DNA of 64,000 bases from Cyathus striatus (lineage: Eukaryota > Basidiomycota > Agaricomycetes > Agaricales > Nidulariaceae): contig JAOVFP010000011.1 in the NCBI GenBank assembly GCA_025738555.1, positions 3,844,001 to 3,908,000 of the forward strand, given 5' to 3'. The first letter of the stretch is position 1, and the number at the start of each line of letters is the position of its first letter. Below the pieces are notes generated by a model that was not told the origin of the DNA, searched no databases, and saw only the letters and a program-made list of their open reading frames with translations. Shown here in pieces: positions 23,163 to 34,700 of this stretch. A program made the translations under genes and the position numbers.

Positions 23163-24905
23163 AACATATCTACATCTCACATCTTACTCGGTGGCTTGAT
23201 ACGTAGGGTTCGAAACAGTTACAGTGGAGCGTTTAATGTATGGAAGCGTGGGTTCAGTAGGGAGATGACATGGACAAGACAAGGGGTGACGGATCGGCGC
23301 ATTGGTATTGGCAGCGAAGGTTTCGCCGCCATATCATATGTACGTACATACAATATCATTCATTATGGCGGCAAATCTAATAAAGGCGTATTTGATACCT
23401 AGCTCTTTGACACCCGTACATATTTATCGACATATACCAAAATTTGAACCTGTACTACGGTATACGTATACGTACATTTCAGGATACAAGTATCACGCCC
23501 AACTTCATCCGACCTTCTGAAGGATATGTCTTTCTCTTATCTCAACAGCTCAAACATGGAGAATACCACGCTTACTTGGCTCTTTCTTCTATTCTCAAAA
23601 TACAATTTCTCAACAGACGATCCCTATCAATCAGCGTGCAATTAAAAGTTCGAAGCTATGCGGTATTCGGAACGGCGCCCTGGCCCTATCATTAACAGCC
23701 TGTCAATGCTTATTTTTCTCGTTATTCGTTTCCTGCGTTCGTACTTTTGAGTCGGATCCGGGACCGCTGACCACTAAGAAAGTTCGTTTCGACAAAAGAG
23801 AGGATTCCAATCTTCCTCTATCAGATTCTTCCAACACACCTATTTCTGTCTTTCAACGTGCCCTGATTCTGATCCATCATCTTCTCATCGCCGCGTACGA
23901 GGAGTGGAATTAGAAGCCAAAACAGCCGCAAGTCAACGACGGCCTCCGTGCAAGTTAGCTTGACTGTTTTGATATTTCTAAGACTCAAAGCTGAGAATAT
24001 TAGCACTATGCATTTATCCTTCTTCGTTCATTTTGATTCCTGTCGTCATTTGTGACTTCATGATCTATGTGGTACGCCTCATACCTAGACATTCGCAGTC
24101 AGACTAGCTCTCCACTCTATCTCCGAGCAAAGTTCTAATCGCGTAGACTGACATTGTCTTTGCTTGCCTATCTAATTAATCCAAGAGCTCAGAAGGCGCG
24201 GGCCATGTTCAGCCTCACGCTTTCTACCTTTCCAAGCTTCCGTTGGGTGCTATAAATATCATGTCGTCTGATATATATCCTGTCTTTCGCTGCTCTTCCT
24301 TCCCGCCTTCAATAACGCTATAATCGTAACAAAAGCTGCCAATGTCGGACCCTAACGCCTGTCTTCCTGCCACTATCTAACAGCTGAGACTCGAGCCTAT
24401 CCTATCTGTCTCCCAGCAAGCCGACGTGTACTCGCTCAGTGACTCACCGCATTTCCGGCTGCTCCTCTCCTGCTTTGAATTTAAATACAAAGCTTGTGGA
24501 CAATTTGGTGGGGGGCGACTTAGGTGCAATAAGTACCGTCCTTGCCAAGTGCGCATTCATTCCTATAATTCAGCCACCTCCCCTTCCAAGAAAGATACTA
24601 TCAGTAAGTGGAGTTTTGAGAAGCGTGAAGTTTAGAAGCAATGATAAGTGATAAGCTTCAAATCGACGATTCAGAAAGTAAAGGAACTCAAACTGAAGTC
24701 AGTCAAATCTGACTGTATCAGCTAACATTGGGATCCCGCTGCCCATCCAGCGGGTGGTGACAGCCACCTCGACCTGATACTCACCTCCAGCACGACCAAT
24801 ACAATTAAGTAGCAAATATCAACTGGGATTGACGTGCAACTAGCAGAATCAATTATACACTTTTATCCACACTATGAAGTTAAACAAAGTATGCAGTAGT
24901 ATCCG
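23163..24905. other. Intergenic, no gene seen
   Basis: 1.7 kb between the small gene and the 3' end of P450-2. Short frames only, no splice-consistent gene, no inverted-repeat pair found. It may include the 3' UTR of P450-2 on the right. Confidence 0.4.
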
Positions 24906-26978
24906 TCATTTTCTCTTTCTGAACAGAACCTTCACACTAGGATCTGGAATCTGGCTATCCTCATACCACACATTATCCGGCCGTCGGTCTGTGTGGAGCT
25001 TCACGTCGTAGTTCAATAATGTGTGAGCCAACATTGCCTTGAGCTCAGTCGCAGCAAAGAATCGACCAGGACTAGAAGCACAATCAGCAAATTATAGAAT
25101 GAAAGAAAAGAACCATCCTTACCATGCATGTCGTCCATGTCCAAATGCAACATACTCTGAAGACAGAGCGAGTAGTTGATGTTTAGTTTCATTCTCTTCC
25201 TTCTCGCTCATCTTTGTGAACCTGAAACCGTCAAATTCTTTTCCGTCAGGATAATGGTTCTACAGTATTTTTTAATATATTTCCAAGCGATGAGAACAGG
25301 TTGACTGACTTCATCGAGGTGCATAGCATGAGACACAACCACCAATCCCGTACCGGAAGGAATGACCTGCCCATTTGAGAGAGTGAAATCGTTGATAACC
25401 ATACGAGGCATAGTATCTAACACTCTAGTCAGCTGTAGCCTCATCATTTAGGAAGGAAAAACATACGACCACCGAGACTTGATAGGCGTATTGATTCTTT
25501 AACGAAGCTATCCAGTTTATGCATTTTCCCCATTGCCTCTTTCGTCCAACCTTCATCCGCAATCACCGCCTCCACTTCTTCCCGCATTGATGGAGCACAT
25601 TCAGGGTGGCTTGCCAAGTCGTACAGTATATGGGTAAACGCCTAATATGATATCTATATGAAAGCTCGGCGAATGTATAGAAGCCGACAACGTACCATAG
25701 AAGTAGTGTGTATGGCTGCAAAGTTCAGAAACATTAACCTGATAGTCAATTCGCGAGGTGTCCGGTGGTCCCTATCCGCATGTTCCAAGAACCAGCTAAG
25801 CACGTCTTTCTGTTGCAAGTTAATACACAGATAAGTAGAGCTGAATATAATGTGACGTACGGGCTTGTCAGCATAATTCGAGCCAAGCGTATCAATTTTC
25901 GCAATCCGCTCAATTATAAGAGGTACAAGATGCTTCATAGCTCTTTGAATCTGACGCTCGACATTAAGAACCCGTGCAATAGTGCTGTGTTATTTGTTTG
26001 TTTATATCTTGATTACGATTCGGGATGAAGACTCACGGTTGAAGGAATGTCGGAAAAAAATCAAGAAGTCTGGCAGTTTTGAATAAATCAGCAGGAAATT
26101 GTTGTAATAATTCCATGTAGTCGGGATCCCGGCCTGGTATAGCGATTTTCTGTTAACGGATAGTAAACGATATTTAAAAGGTATACATACACAGAGGTAA
26201 TCCGACGAAAAGCCTATTGCTAATTCTTACGATTGCCTTGATGACAGTCTCGAAGCCTGCAACTTCTGTCCACTCTGATTGTACATTGTAGAGATAAGCA
26301 ACGATTGGTACACAAAAATGACTAGACTACTTGCCTTTCTCATTTGCAGGGATTAAATCTGTGAAGGCCGCCTCAATTTCATCTTTAGCGTCTGCAAAGA
26401 TAGCGGCCAGATTTCGGGTCACATGTGTTCGAACCACTTCAGCGAAGTAGCGATCCAGCAAGGCGTTAGGTCCAAGTAAAAGGTCTGTTTTCAGTAACTA
26501 ACGACGATATCAGACAATCGTGAATTTGGAAATAAAACGAAAGGGTACCTCTTTACTGGCCTCTCTAGACGATACTTGTTCTTCTTTTGCTTTTCGAATA
26601 TCATCAACCATTTGACTCCCTGCAGCAAGAACTAGCCAATTTGTAAGAGTTGCGACTTTGAACACTTGTCCGTGATACTAACCCCATCGTAAGTGTTTGT
26701 AGTAACTCTCGTAACATTACAGTATTTACCTTCTCATATCCTTCTTGCACCAAATCCCTACCATGAAATAGAAACTTCACGGCCGTAATATAGGACGTGA
26801 GAACTCCAGAGTGTCCAATAGTCGGAATGGCTTGTAACTGAAATGATTAGCATGTTTTTTTAGGCTAAGTTATTGAAGAACACACGGGAGAGTTCCATGC
26901 TCGTATATAGAGCCTGAGGAGATAGATTGCACCAGTAATACCAACTGCGAAAGTTACTCGAAACGGAAGGTCCTCCAT
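24906..26978 (-). CDS. P450-2: cytochrome P450, ent-kaurene-oxidase-like, intact
   Basis: Haem-thiolate monooxygenase of about 510 residues in 12 exons; all junctions keep frame. Start MEDLPFRV at 26978, then a hydrophobic anchor (AVGITGAIYLLRLYI). The I-helix reads NFAAIHTTSM, where His-Thr replaces the usual acid-Thr pair, as in the other copies. The K-helix has E-S-I-R, FDGFRF is the PERF-like segment, and FGHGRHACPGRFF is the haem loop with its Cys codon split by intron 11. Intron 4 uses a GC donor (G|GCAAGT). It is closest to P450-1; both share HTDRRPDNVW near the end. A TIR element lies 196 bp upstream of the start codon, so the promoter may have been altered. Substrate unknown; terpenoid oxidation is inferred from the family. 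Confidence 0.92.
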
Positions 26979-27173
26979 AGTAATGATGAGCGCTGAGTAT
27001 TGAGCCATCTGCTCGAGTTGAGTGGTATTTATACTTACGGGAAAACAGTTCTCACAGAGCGAAGGGGGGTAACAACCTTCGATGCTTCCATACGTGGTGC
27101 GGTCATATGCGTATAAATTTAGAAGATACTGCGGATGTAATATGAAAGCCAAATGACAGGAGTGAAATCTTCT

Positions 27174-28449
27174 AGGACCCCTGACATATGGGCCAAAGGT
27201 CGTTCCAGAAATTTTCTCTTTTTCCGAAAGTTTGTCCGTCCCAAATTTGGGAGTTTTTGTCCGGAATTGGAACGACATACCATATAAATTTTGAAATTTG
27301 TCCGGAGATCTGGGAACGTCCCTCCATGACCCAGTTTTTGTCCGAAAAACAGGGAACGACCTCTAATCACGCCATTTTTTGTTCTGGTCGTCGAAATCTT
27401 CCTCCGGAGCACTTATAATTGTCATTCTCCAATACATGAACATATAACAGTAAATATTATATACTACGCATCCCTCTTTTTGAAGTTCTTCACTGCTTTG
27501 CTAATATTTTCGCGCCCTGCATGCAGCTCTTTGTAGATGTTTAGATCAACTTGCCCAATTTCCAATCCACCACTTGAGAGAGAAATTGGCGCATGGGATA
27601 AAAGAGTTAAGATTTCGCAAGGAGTTAGATGAGCAAATTGATGGAGATCGAATATAGCAGTCTTAATGTAAAGAAATGTCCATGTGTATGTTGGAATATC
27701 TGTACCGAAATTCTGGAGAGTGCACAGATATTAGATGTTACATTAGCTGCATCATTTCTCATATTTGTGCCGCTTTTCTGGTACATGGCAATGACTAGAA
27801 AACAAGTGAAAGCATTAGGATTACAATAGGTGAGAAATATGAAGAAAATGTCACCTTTGCCTATCTGTATCCGATTGTCAACAATGATGAAGATATAGTC
27901 ATCGATAACTAGTTGTCTATTCAAAGTAACGTGAGCTGTGGATAAAAAATTAAATGCCGGAACTTTGGATGCAATAAATACATCATGTCATTTTTCTGCA
28001 TCCTTTTCCAGCAGAAGTACTAATATGCCTCATATAAAACGAAATAAGTAACATCACACACCTTAACAGTCTTATCCGTTGCAACCTTGATCACATTCGC
28101 TGTATTTCCTGATCGTGATATACCTAACAAGCACGCACGCAGATCGTAAAAAATCACTTCAACAGGAATCGAATTGTCAACCCCCTACCTTCGCAAGTTG
28201 TGATGTTGGAAGTACAACCACTTTATTACTCTGATCTTTCTAGAAGAAAGGCCAGACATGCTATATCACATTTCACGTCCAGACCATAGAACGACCCACA
28301 GATAGAGACCAAAGCTGTCCGCATTTTTGGAACTACCTTTTGCTCAGAAAGGCTCAAAATCTGTCCGTATCTGGAGCGTCCTAAGGGGTCAAATTTCAAA
28401 ATTTTGTCCACTTCGCGGAACGACCCTTGGCCCATATGTCATGGGTCCT
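27174..28449. mobile_element. Non-autonomous TIR element with 8-bp TSD upstream of P450-2
   Basis: The ends AGGACCCCTGACATATGGGC and the inverted GCCCATATGTCATGGGTCCT match for about 30 bp, continuing into ggtcgttcc. AATCTTCT flanks both ends (27166-27173 and 28450-28457), a perfect 8-bp target duplication. Length 1276 bp. Subterminal regions repeat the word TTTGTCCG/CGGACAAA several times, probably transposase-binding sites. The interior has only short frames (for example 27629-27829, with a hydrophobic stretch) and no transposase. Probably a deletion derivative of a hAT-like element. Confidence 0.82.
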
Positions 28450-28457
28450 AATCTTCT

Positions 28458-28880
28458 GTGGGCTTAAAAATTTCATGACGTTGTCATGAAATCGCCACTT
28501 ACAGCGGTTTGCTTATCATTGTGGCCTTTTGATTTAGTGCACATCTGAATTTCACCGGCGATCAGTGACGGCCACACAGCCAAACTGGCTGCTAGGGTGC
28601 TAGGGAGCGACTCCGAGTAGCACAAGTCAAGTGTTTAGAAAATAATTTGTGGTGAAAACATCAACGTCCATGACTCTGACCTTCTCGTGCTACTTACTGC
28701 AGAAAACATTCCCCCATGTAAGGTCCCAAGCAAGTACCCTATCGGGGGGTATTCCTAGATAGATGCACGTATTTAGAAGACCTGTGGAATAGAAGTTATG
28801 AAGACATTCAACTCGGTGGTCTGGTGGATACGAGAAGTGATCGCGAACTTGCTTGCCTTGTGCTTAACTTCTGGCTTCTC
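28458..28880. other. Spacer with a perfect 10-bp hairpin
   Basis: Just beyond the element at about 28469-28491 is atttcatgac-gtt-gtcatgaaat, a perfect inverted repeat with a 3-nt loop. No gene recognised in this stretch. Confidence 0.4.
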
Positions 28881-29259
28881 GGCTTCTCGTCTTACTAAGC
28901 TATATCGGAGGCCGATGACTTATAAGCTTACCACAAACGAGCCGCAGACTTCACGCCGCCGAAAGAAAAAATACTTATGTACATGTAGTCTTCACATCTT
29001 ACTTCACATCCTGTCTTGTAATGAACCTGAGAATATCGAGCTGACACATTGATCGAGGTCAGCAGTGGTCAGTTGATGATCAAATCTCGAGGACGCATCA
29101 AGGCTCAATCCAGACAAATTCAGATATAAACACCTCTGCTCCTTTGTCAGACGTCTGAGTTAGTACACTGGAATTATTTATATACATAGAAGCTTGAACA
29201 CTAATGGTACAAACATAATAGAAATCAGACGTGATTAGCACATCCAACAGAAGCCATTA
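28881..29259. repeat. Copied 3' flank of P450 genes
   Basis: This region is a diverged copy of 35330-35607, the 3' flank of P450-5: shared atcatcaaatctcgaggacg, tcagatataaacacc and cttcacgccgc in the same order and spacing. It shows that the duplication that produced the dead P450-3 included several hundred bp behind the gene. Confidence 0.8.
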
Positions 29260-29468
29260 TCAGTGCCTTCGAAACATAATGTTCGCCTCTGCGTCAGGAA
29301 GAATATGCTGCTGGAACCATATATTTTCCGGGTGTAACCTAGTTGGTAGCTTCACGTCAAAATTTAGCAGGATGTAAGTCAACATCGCCTTTAGCTTGTT
29401 GGTGGCAAAGAATCTTCCTGGGCTATTTTTATGTACCTGTTAGCCTAACTTTCAATAAAATAAAGACT

Positions 29469-30644
29469 CACCTCAGACAGGCCTAAATCGGGTTTGTGTA
29501 AATATGGTACATCCCGATTTTTGTAACAATTAGAATATGCCATAAAATATGTAATGTGCCAGATGCATTAGAGAATTCTAAATTCCCACTACCTTTTAAG
29601 GTAGTAGGGTTATGTAGGTGATGAAAAATCAAATTTTGCAGAGTGAACACCTCCTATCAACTGGAGTTTAAACGAGTTTGAAATATTGGTCATTCCCATA
29701 TCCCAAATGTTCAGAGCCTCTCCCACCGTGCGCATCATTGAAGATAAGAATTCCTTTGCATTTTTTATGTTGCATTATCACTTTCAAGTTTCATATTTCG
29801 AATATAAATTTTTACTTTACTGGTGATAAAGCTACTCTATGGATACTGGTTCCAGTCCACTGTAAGTAACTTATGTATAATAGTTGCCCTCATGAATTGT
29901 GTTGTGATGCATGTGCATATGATCTTGTTTCGACAAGTCATCCTTTTGCATTGTGAATTTCACGCTATGCTGTGATATTGAATATTTTACATCACTAATT
30001 CTATGTGAACTCTGCCATCCCACATGTTCTCTTGCCAATTTTATACTGATTTCATGGAATAAAATTAAAGCTATTTTGCTGCTAGGCTTGGGCGGTAATG
30101 ATAGTAAAGTTATCTATAACTTTAAGCACTTGTGGGCACCATTCTAAGGATGACTAGAATTTGACTGGAATCATTAATAATAACTTTATGTGACCATTTT
30201 CATGGAAATTAGTTTAAACAAGATGTTCCTTTCAGTCAACTTTCACTAATATATCTGCTTATGCACTTTCAGCATGGCTAAGTACATGCAGGTATTATAT
30301 CTATTAGAGAGAATATCTGATGCCAGGTAGCGGGCCTTGCCGCTAGTCGGCCTTATTGATGTATTGGGTAATAAATCTGCTTATTGTTCCAATTGTTTCA
30401 TGCCGAATTTACCTGTGAAATGTGAACCAAGCCTCCGAAAAATTTCCGATTGGTCTAGGAATGGATGGGGTCACAGGTCTTATTGTAAATATCTTGCATG
30501 GATCAGTCAGTTTTCCTATTCTTGTACATATTCAAGATTTGCTCACACATCGGTCAGATAACATATTTTAATAACTATTCTAATTGTTAAGTAAATCGGG
30601 TTGTACCATATTTACAGTGATCCGATTCATCCTTGTCTGAGGTG
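29469..30644. mobile_element. TIR element inserted in intron 11 of P450-3, 3-bp TSD
   Basis: The ends CACCTCAGACAGGCCTAAAT and the inverted counterpart ending TGTCTGAGGTG match over about 50 bp (common inner part gtaaatatggtac and cccgattt). ACT flanks both sides (29466-29468 and 30645-30647). The paralogue P450-5 has the uninterrupted site aaagactagtacac near 35814, which proves the borders and the duplication. 1176 bp, no transposase. A CAC.. start with 3-bp TSD recalls CACTA-type or PIF-type elements; not resolved. Confidence 0.9.
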
Positions 30645-30661
30645 ACTAGTACACATGGCAT

Positions 30662-32168
30662 CACTAAATTTGTGAAGGTCTGATATAGCAGTATGTTTTT
30701 CACGAGGTTGACCCAAGATAATGAAGCATTTGTACTGGGTTATAAGCGAGTAATAATGGAACTAACATAATATACAAAAATTGCAATCCCCTTGACATAT
30801 CACACTATGTGCATCTGTAGTTATGAGATTCTTGTCAGGTTGGATGTGCATTATAACCGGTGATCATTTCATTCGCATATTTTACATAACTTACGAGTTA
30901 TATATATAGTCTCATATCCCGAACATTGAGATAGCAATGTAGCATGTTTCATTCCGCAAAGCCAACACAAAGCAGCTGTGAACAAGCCGTGAATGTGATC
31001 AACATGCTGTGGCGGCCGAACCAGACGTATTTAGAAGTGCCAAAGTATCCGAACACCTGTAAGCTCAGCTAACCCCCTCACGCGCACCCTTTTATTCCAA
31101 ATGTGGACCTTAATGGAATGGACAAAATGTGGATCATCTGGATGTCTTGGGTCAAGACTAAGTACTAGTACGAATTGAGTACGATTGGTATGAACACCAG
31201 CAAACACCTGTTCAAGTTCCGGCAGGGACCTATCCCTCCCAAATCGAAACATATATAGGCGCATACCCTCATATCCCATACCTCTTAGCATCCCTAATAC
31301 AGGAGTCACCTAGCAGATACAAAGTGTGACATACCTTGGCATTCTAGCTGCATAAATACTTTGGGCATTCTACTTCGCACTTCTCCACCCAATATCTACT
31401 CTCTCATACAGCATCCTCAATATCATGAAGTCCCTCCCCATAACTGCAGCATTATTTGGCCATGCACACATAGTGATACAGGTAAGTTGTTGCTGAACCA
31501 TGTTGAAAACTTGGTAGTATCTGAAGCTGCTACACTCCTGGAATAATGCCTAACAGAGCCACATCCAACCTACTTGGTCTATAATGCTGTAGGAGTTTGA
31601 GCGAATGAATTTATACTTATTCTGGGTAGTGGTCAGTATATTATTTACACTTCTATTCTTTAGCAATGATAATTTGTTAATGAATTCTCCTTCTGATAGG
31701 CGCAGGAACTCCAACTTGCCTCGATAATAATATCACCACTTTGTACTTCACATTCACCTGTATTTACCCCCGGCTAGTTGCAGATAACTCATCAAGTATA
31801 TAGTAGACTAGTACTTGCGTGTATATATAATAAACATGCTCAATATATCTTATTTTACATTCACATTTGTTCATGACATTATCAAATTATATGAACCGTA
31901 TACTTCCACTCGCAAATTGCAATACACGTACAACTGAGCACCAACTTTATACTTCTCTCATCTCGTCAACATCATCTTATAACCTCCTCATAATTGTCTC
32001 TAATCCGTATTAAGACGCATGAGCTACCGTACGAATTACGAAATTTGAGGCTGCTGTACGTGGCAGTATCCTGCAGTATCATACGCTGTAAGGTTTATGT
32101 CAGTTCATACCACTTACGGCAAATTATACTGCATTATAACGGTGCGCGAGACTCTCCTAAATTTAGTG
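30662..32168. mobile_element. Probable CACTA-like element inside P450-3
   Basis: The left end CACTAAATTTGTGAAGGTCT and the inverted right end CACTAAATTTAGGAGAGTCT agree at 16 of 20 positions, start with the CACTA signature and lie exactly between two pieces of P450-derived sequence. Target duplication is unclear (at most AT). 1507 bp. Interior: a 92-residue open frame at 31031-31309 (minus strand), slightly more GC-rich than its surroundings, without recognisable features; no transposase. The border placement on the right overlaps a P450-like word (agtgat) and could be off by a few bases. Confidence 0.5.
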
Positions 32169-32244
32169 ATTGACCGCATTACAAACGTCGATGCCAGCGA
32201 ATTTGACGTTAAACCATGAAATACTGTATGTATAATGTGAGTAC

Positions 32245-32544
32245 CATGACGGAACGGATTTGGACCATCTACGAGAGACCCGAGACCCACCCCACCCATA
32301 CTATATCGCCGCCCCGGCTCCCAGGCCACAACACAACCACCTTACGGTGCGCACTCCCCAAGAGATGCCTCCGCTTCTCCCCTATATAGACGACGGACCA
32401 CACATATACCTTTTCTCCCCTATGATATAATTTATCCCTTACTCCGTACAACACTTATACTTACAAGTAGACGCTCCTGTGTCGCGACATATGGTACCCC
32501 ATCACCGACATTAAATACATGATTGTAAAAATAAAATAAAAAAA
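32245..32544 (+). mobile_element. 300-bp retroposon-like insertion (SINE-like) in P450-3
   Basis: The insertion sits between two copies of GTGAGTAC (32237-32244 and 32545-32552), an 8-bp target duplication in the exon 3/intron 3 region of the dead P450-3. P450-5 carries one copy of the corresponding site. There are no inverted repeats; the right end is A-rich (gtaaaaataaaataaaaaaa), as in a reverse-transcribed element. I could not find clear pol III A and B boxes, so SINE identity is only suggested. Confidence 0.65.
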
Positions 32545-32951
32545 GTGAGTACTTCGGCAACAGCATACCACCATTTGAGCCTCCGATACAAGGACTACCC
32601 ACTTCCCTATCGTTGCTATTGTAAAGGGTTTTCCTCCATACTGAGAATCATCAGTGCCAGTTGCAACTCAGTGCATGTAATATATAATATTATATACATT
32701 TTGTGTCTTTCCAAAACAAATCTTTTGGCATTAAACACATGCTGTATAGCTGTAATATAAGATGTAAGTACACCAGAGTAGCCAACTGTTGGGGTGGCGT
32801 GCAACTATAATCATGAATCATTAGGATATAGAACACGATCTACTGTAAAATAACACACCGGAGGGTTCAGAGCCTTTATATATAATTTAAGCAAGTACGA
32901 CGTAGTAAGAATACCTATCCAAACAGCTGCAAGGATTGTCGTGTCCTCCAT

Positions 32952-34050
32952 AGGATTGGTAGTAAGAATTTAGCCAGGTAATATGATAAAACGTTGTGTT
33001 CGCCCTAGAGCACCTGGGAAGAAGTAGATGTGCCCCTATGGGGGACCTGTCTAGCTGTACTCTACTCACTTTATAGTGGATACGACGTACCAAACCGAGC
33101 AATGTAAATGAAATGATGGAGCTGGAATGGAGTGCTCCGTAAAATCATGTTAGAGATCGACTATCGAAGTTGGAAATCTGTTATACAAGGCGCGAGCACT
33201 GAGATTTAGCAGACGAGCCGTTGGAGCAGGAAATGGAAGCAAAGATACGATCGCGATTCGGAGGCTGATTCAGCGATCAGAATCATCTTTTGAATCAAGT
33301 CGAATAGAAGGCCAGCCTCGCCTAGAAACGACCACTCTGACCCCCCTAGTACATAGCACTCCATTGAGTGGCCATCTGCGAGTGTATAAAAGCCTGGAGA
33401 GAATAATAGACCAAAACGTTTTTAAAAAGGTGGAAAACATGTCGAGTAAAACAGAGGTGTGGTCTAGGGGAGTCTCGAAAATGTTGATGTCAGTGAGGAT
33501 AGAACTCGAAGTTGTGAAGCGACATACTTAATCTAATAGCGGTGAACACATTTGCATTTGTATTAGTATAATGACACTGGTAGATAAAATAGCCTCGAAT
33601 GAGTAAATAGCGTGGAAGAGACGAGCAATATCATATACCGCCGTACACTTTCTGCTCAACCAACTTCATCACACATTCTACACCCGTTCTGTATGCCCTG
33701 CAGGCTACGTCGAAAGTCGAAACTTCGCTTATTTGATAGTGACATTCCGTGGGAGCATACCATATATCACAAATATTCCATTTTGGCAGAGCGACTGAAG
33801 ATTCATTGGAAGAGATGGAGGAGAAAGACAACATCAGCCTCAGGGTAATGGGCATTGAAAAACATTTGATTAAAGCACATTGAATGGTCACAGGTACTTG
33901 ATTTGACCTCATACGCTATCATATCTATGTTAAGAGCGATATAGGAATGTCGCGTGAGAGAAAACGACACAATGAGTAAGACCAGAGTCCGATAGACATT
34001 AGCATGAATGGAAATTGGACACGCCTACGCAGCATAGTTTTATAATATCC
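32952..34050. other. Duplicated intergenic spacer (P450-3 promoter to P450-4 3' flank)
   Basis: 32955-33115 matches 37705-37866 (upstream of P450-5), including acctgggaagaagtagat and actttatagtgg. 33900-33990 matches 38227-38276 plus 39373-39420 (behind P450-6), and here the TIR element of copy 2 is absent. Between them similarity is weak. No gene recognised. Confidence 0.7.
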
Positions 34051-34700
34051 TCAACAACGCTTTCTAAACATAACCTTCGCCTTCGTATTAGCAATAATGT
34101 GCTGGTGAAACCACGTATTAGGCGGACGTATCCCAGTGGGTATCTTCACGTCATAATGTTATACGATGTATACCAACATCGCTTTTAGTTCAATTACAGC
34201 GAAGAATCGGCCTGGACTAGCGATCCCAGTCTGTTTAACTTCATATAAGGAGCGAAAATGTACTGTTACACATCATGCATGATGCCCATGTCCGAAGATT
34301 ATATAGTCATGTGAAAGAGAGGCCATTTGATGCTCCGCAGATTCACCATACGAACCAGGATTATTCAATTCAAAGAATCGGAAGGGATTAAATTCTTTCG
34401 GGTTAGAGTAAAAGATACGAGGGCCTAGGGACCTGTTAGTGTCGTTAGAAGAAAAGAGAAGGGAAGCTAGAAAGACGAAACATACAGATAGTCTAACGTG
34501 CCCTGGAAATCATGGGCTTGGCTCACTGACGGTGAACATACGGTCAGGTAAAGTTCCGGTGACCACCTGATGAGAAATCCAACAGTGTAGTCTGGCCCTT
34601 ACAGCATTTATCCACCCTCCGAAATACTTCTACTTCTCTTAGTACAACACAACAGCCAGACGGGGGATTGAGAATGATGTGAACAATATGTGGGGCTTGA
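34051..34700 (-). pseudogene. P450-4: 3' remnant of a P450-6-like gene
   Basis: Exon 12 (34051 to about 34217) ends in FRKRC as in P450-6 but has a TAA stop where P450-6 has a Leu codon (after LVYIV). Exon 11 (about 34275-34415) is readable with a haem loop FGHGHHAC, the invariant Arg changed to His. A strongly decayed exon 9 can be aligned at about 34545-34690 (tgtgtt..agagaagt, gggtggataaatg). Exon 10 is not recognisable and nothing 5' of exon 9 remains. The 3' flank matches that of P450-6. Confidence 0.8.

Larger units (their letters stand above)
29260..32951 (-). pseudogene. P450-3: shattered P450 pseudogene with three insertions
   Basis: Relic of a P450-5-like gene. 5' part: exons 1-3 from 32951 (MEDTTILA..) to about 32560, with a frame-breaking deletion of about 48 bp in exon 3. 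Intron 3 (to about 32200) is then fused directly to the last bases of exon 9 (gcattacaaacgtcgatgcc on the given strand, 32176-32199). 3' part: intron 11 and exon 12 at 29260-29468 (PGRFFATNKLKAM.. to FRRH). Exons 4 to 8, most of 9, exon 10 and nearly all of 11 are gone. Three mobile elements sit inside (29469-30644, 30662-32168, 32245-32544). The upstream 160 bp and downstream 350 bp still match the flanks of P450-5, so this is one dead gene. Confidence 0.85.

Noticed and set aside
31031..31309. 92-residue frame inside the putative CACTA-like segment
   Set aside because: No transposase signature and no splice context; mentioned only as content of that element.
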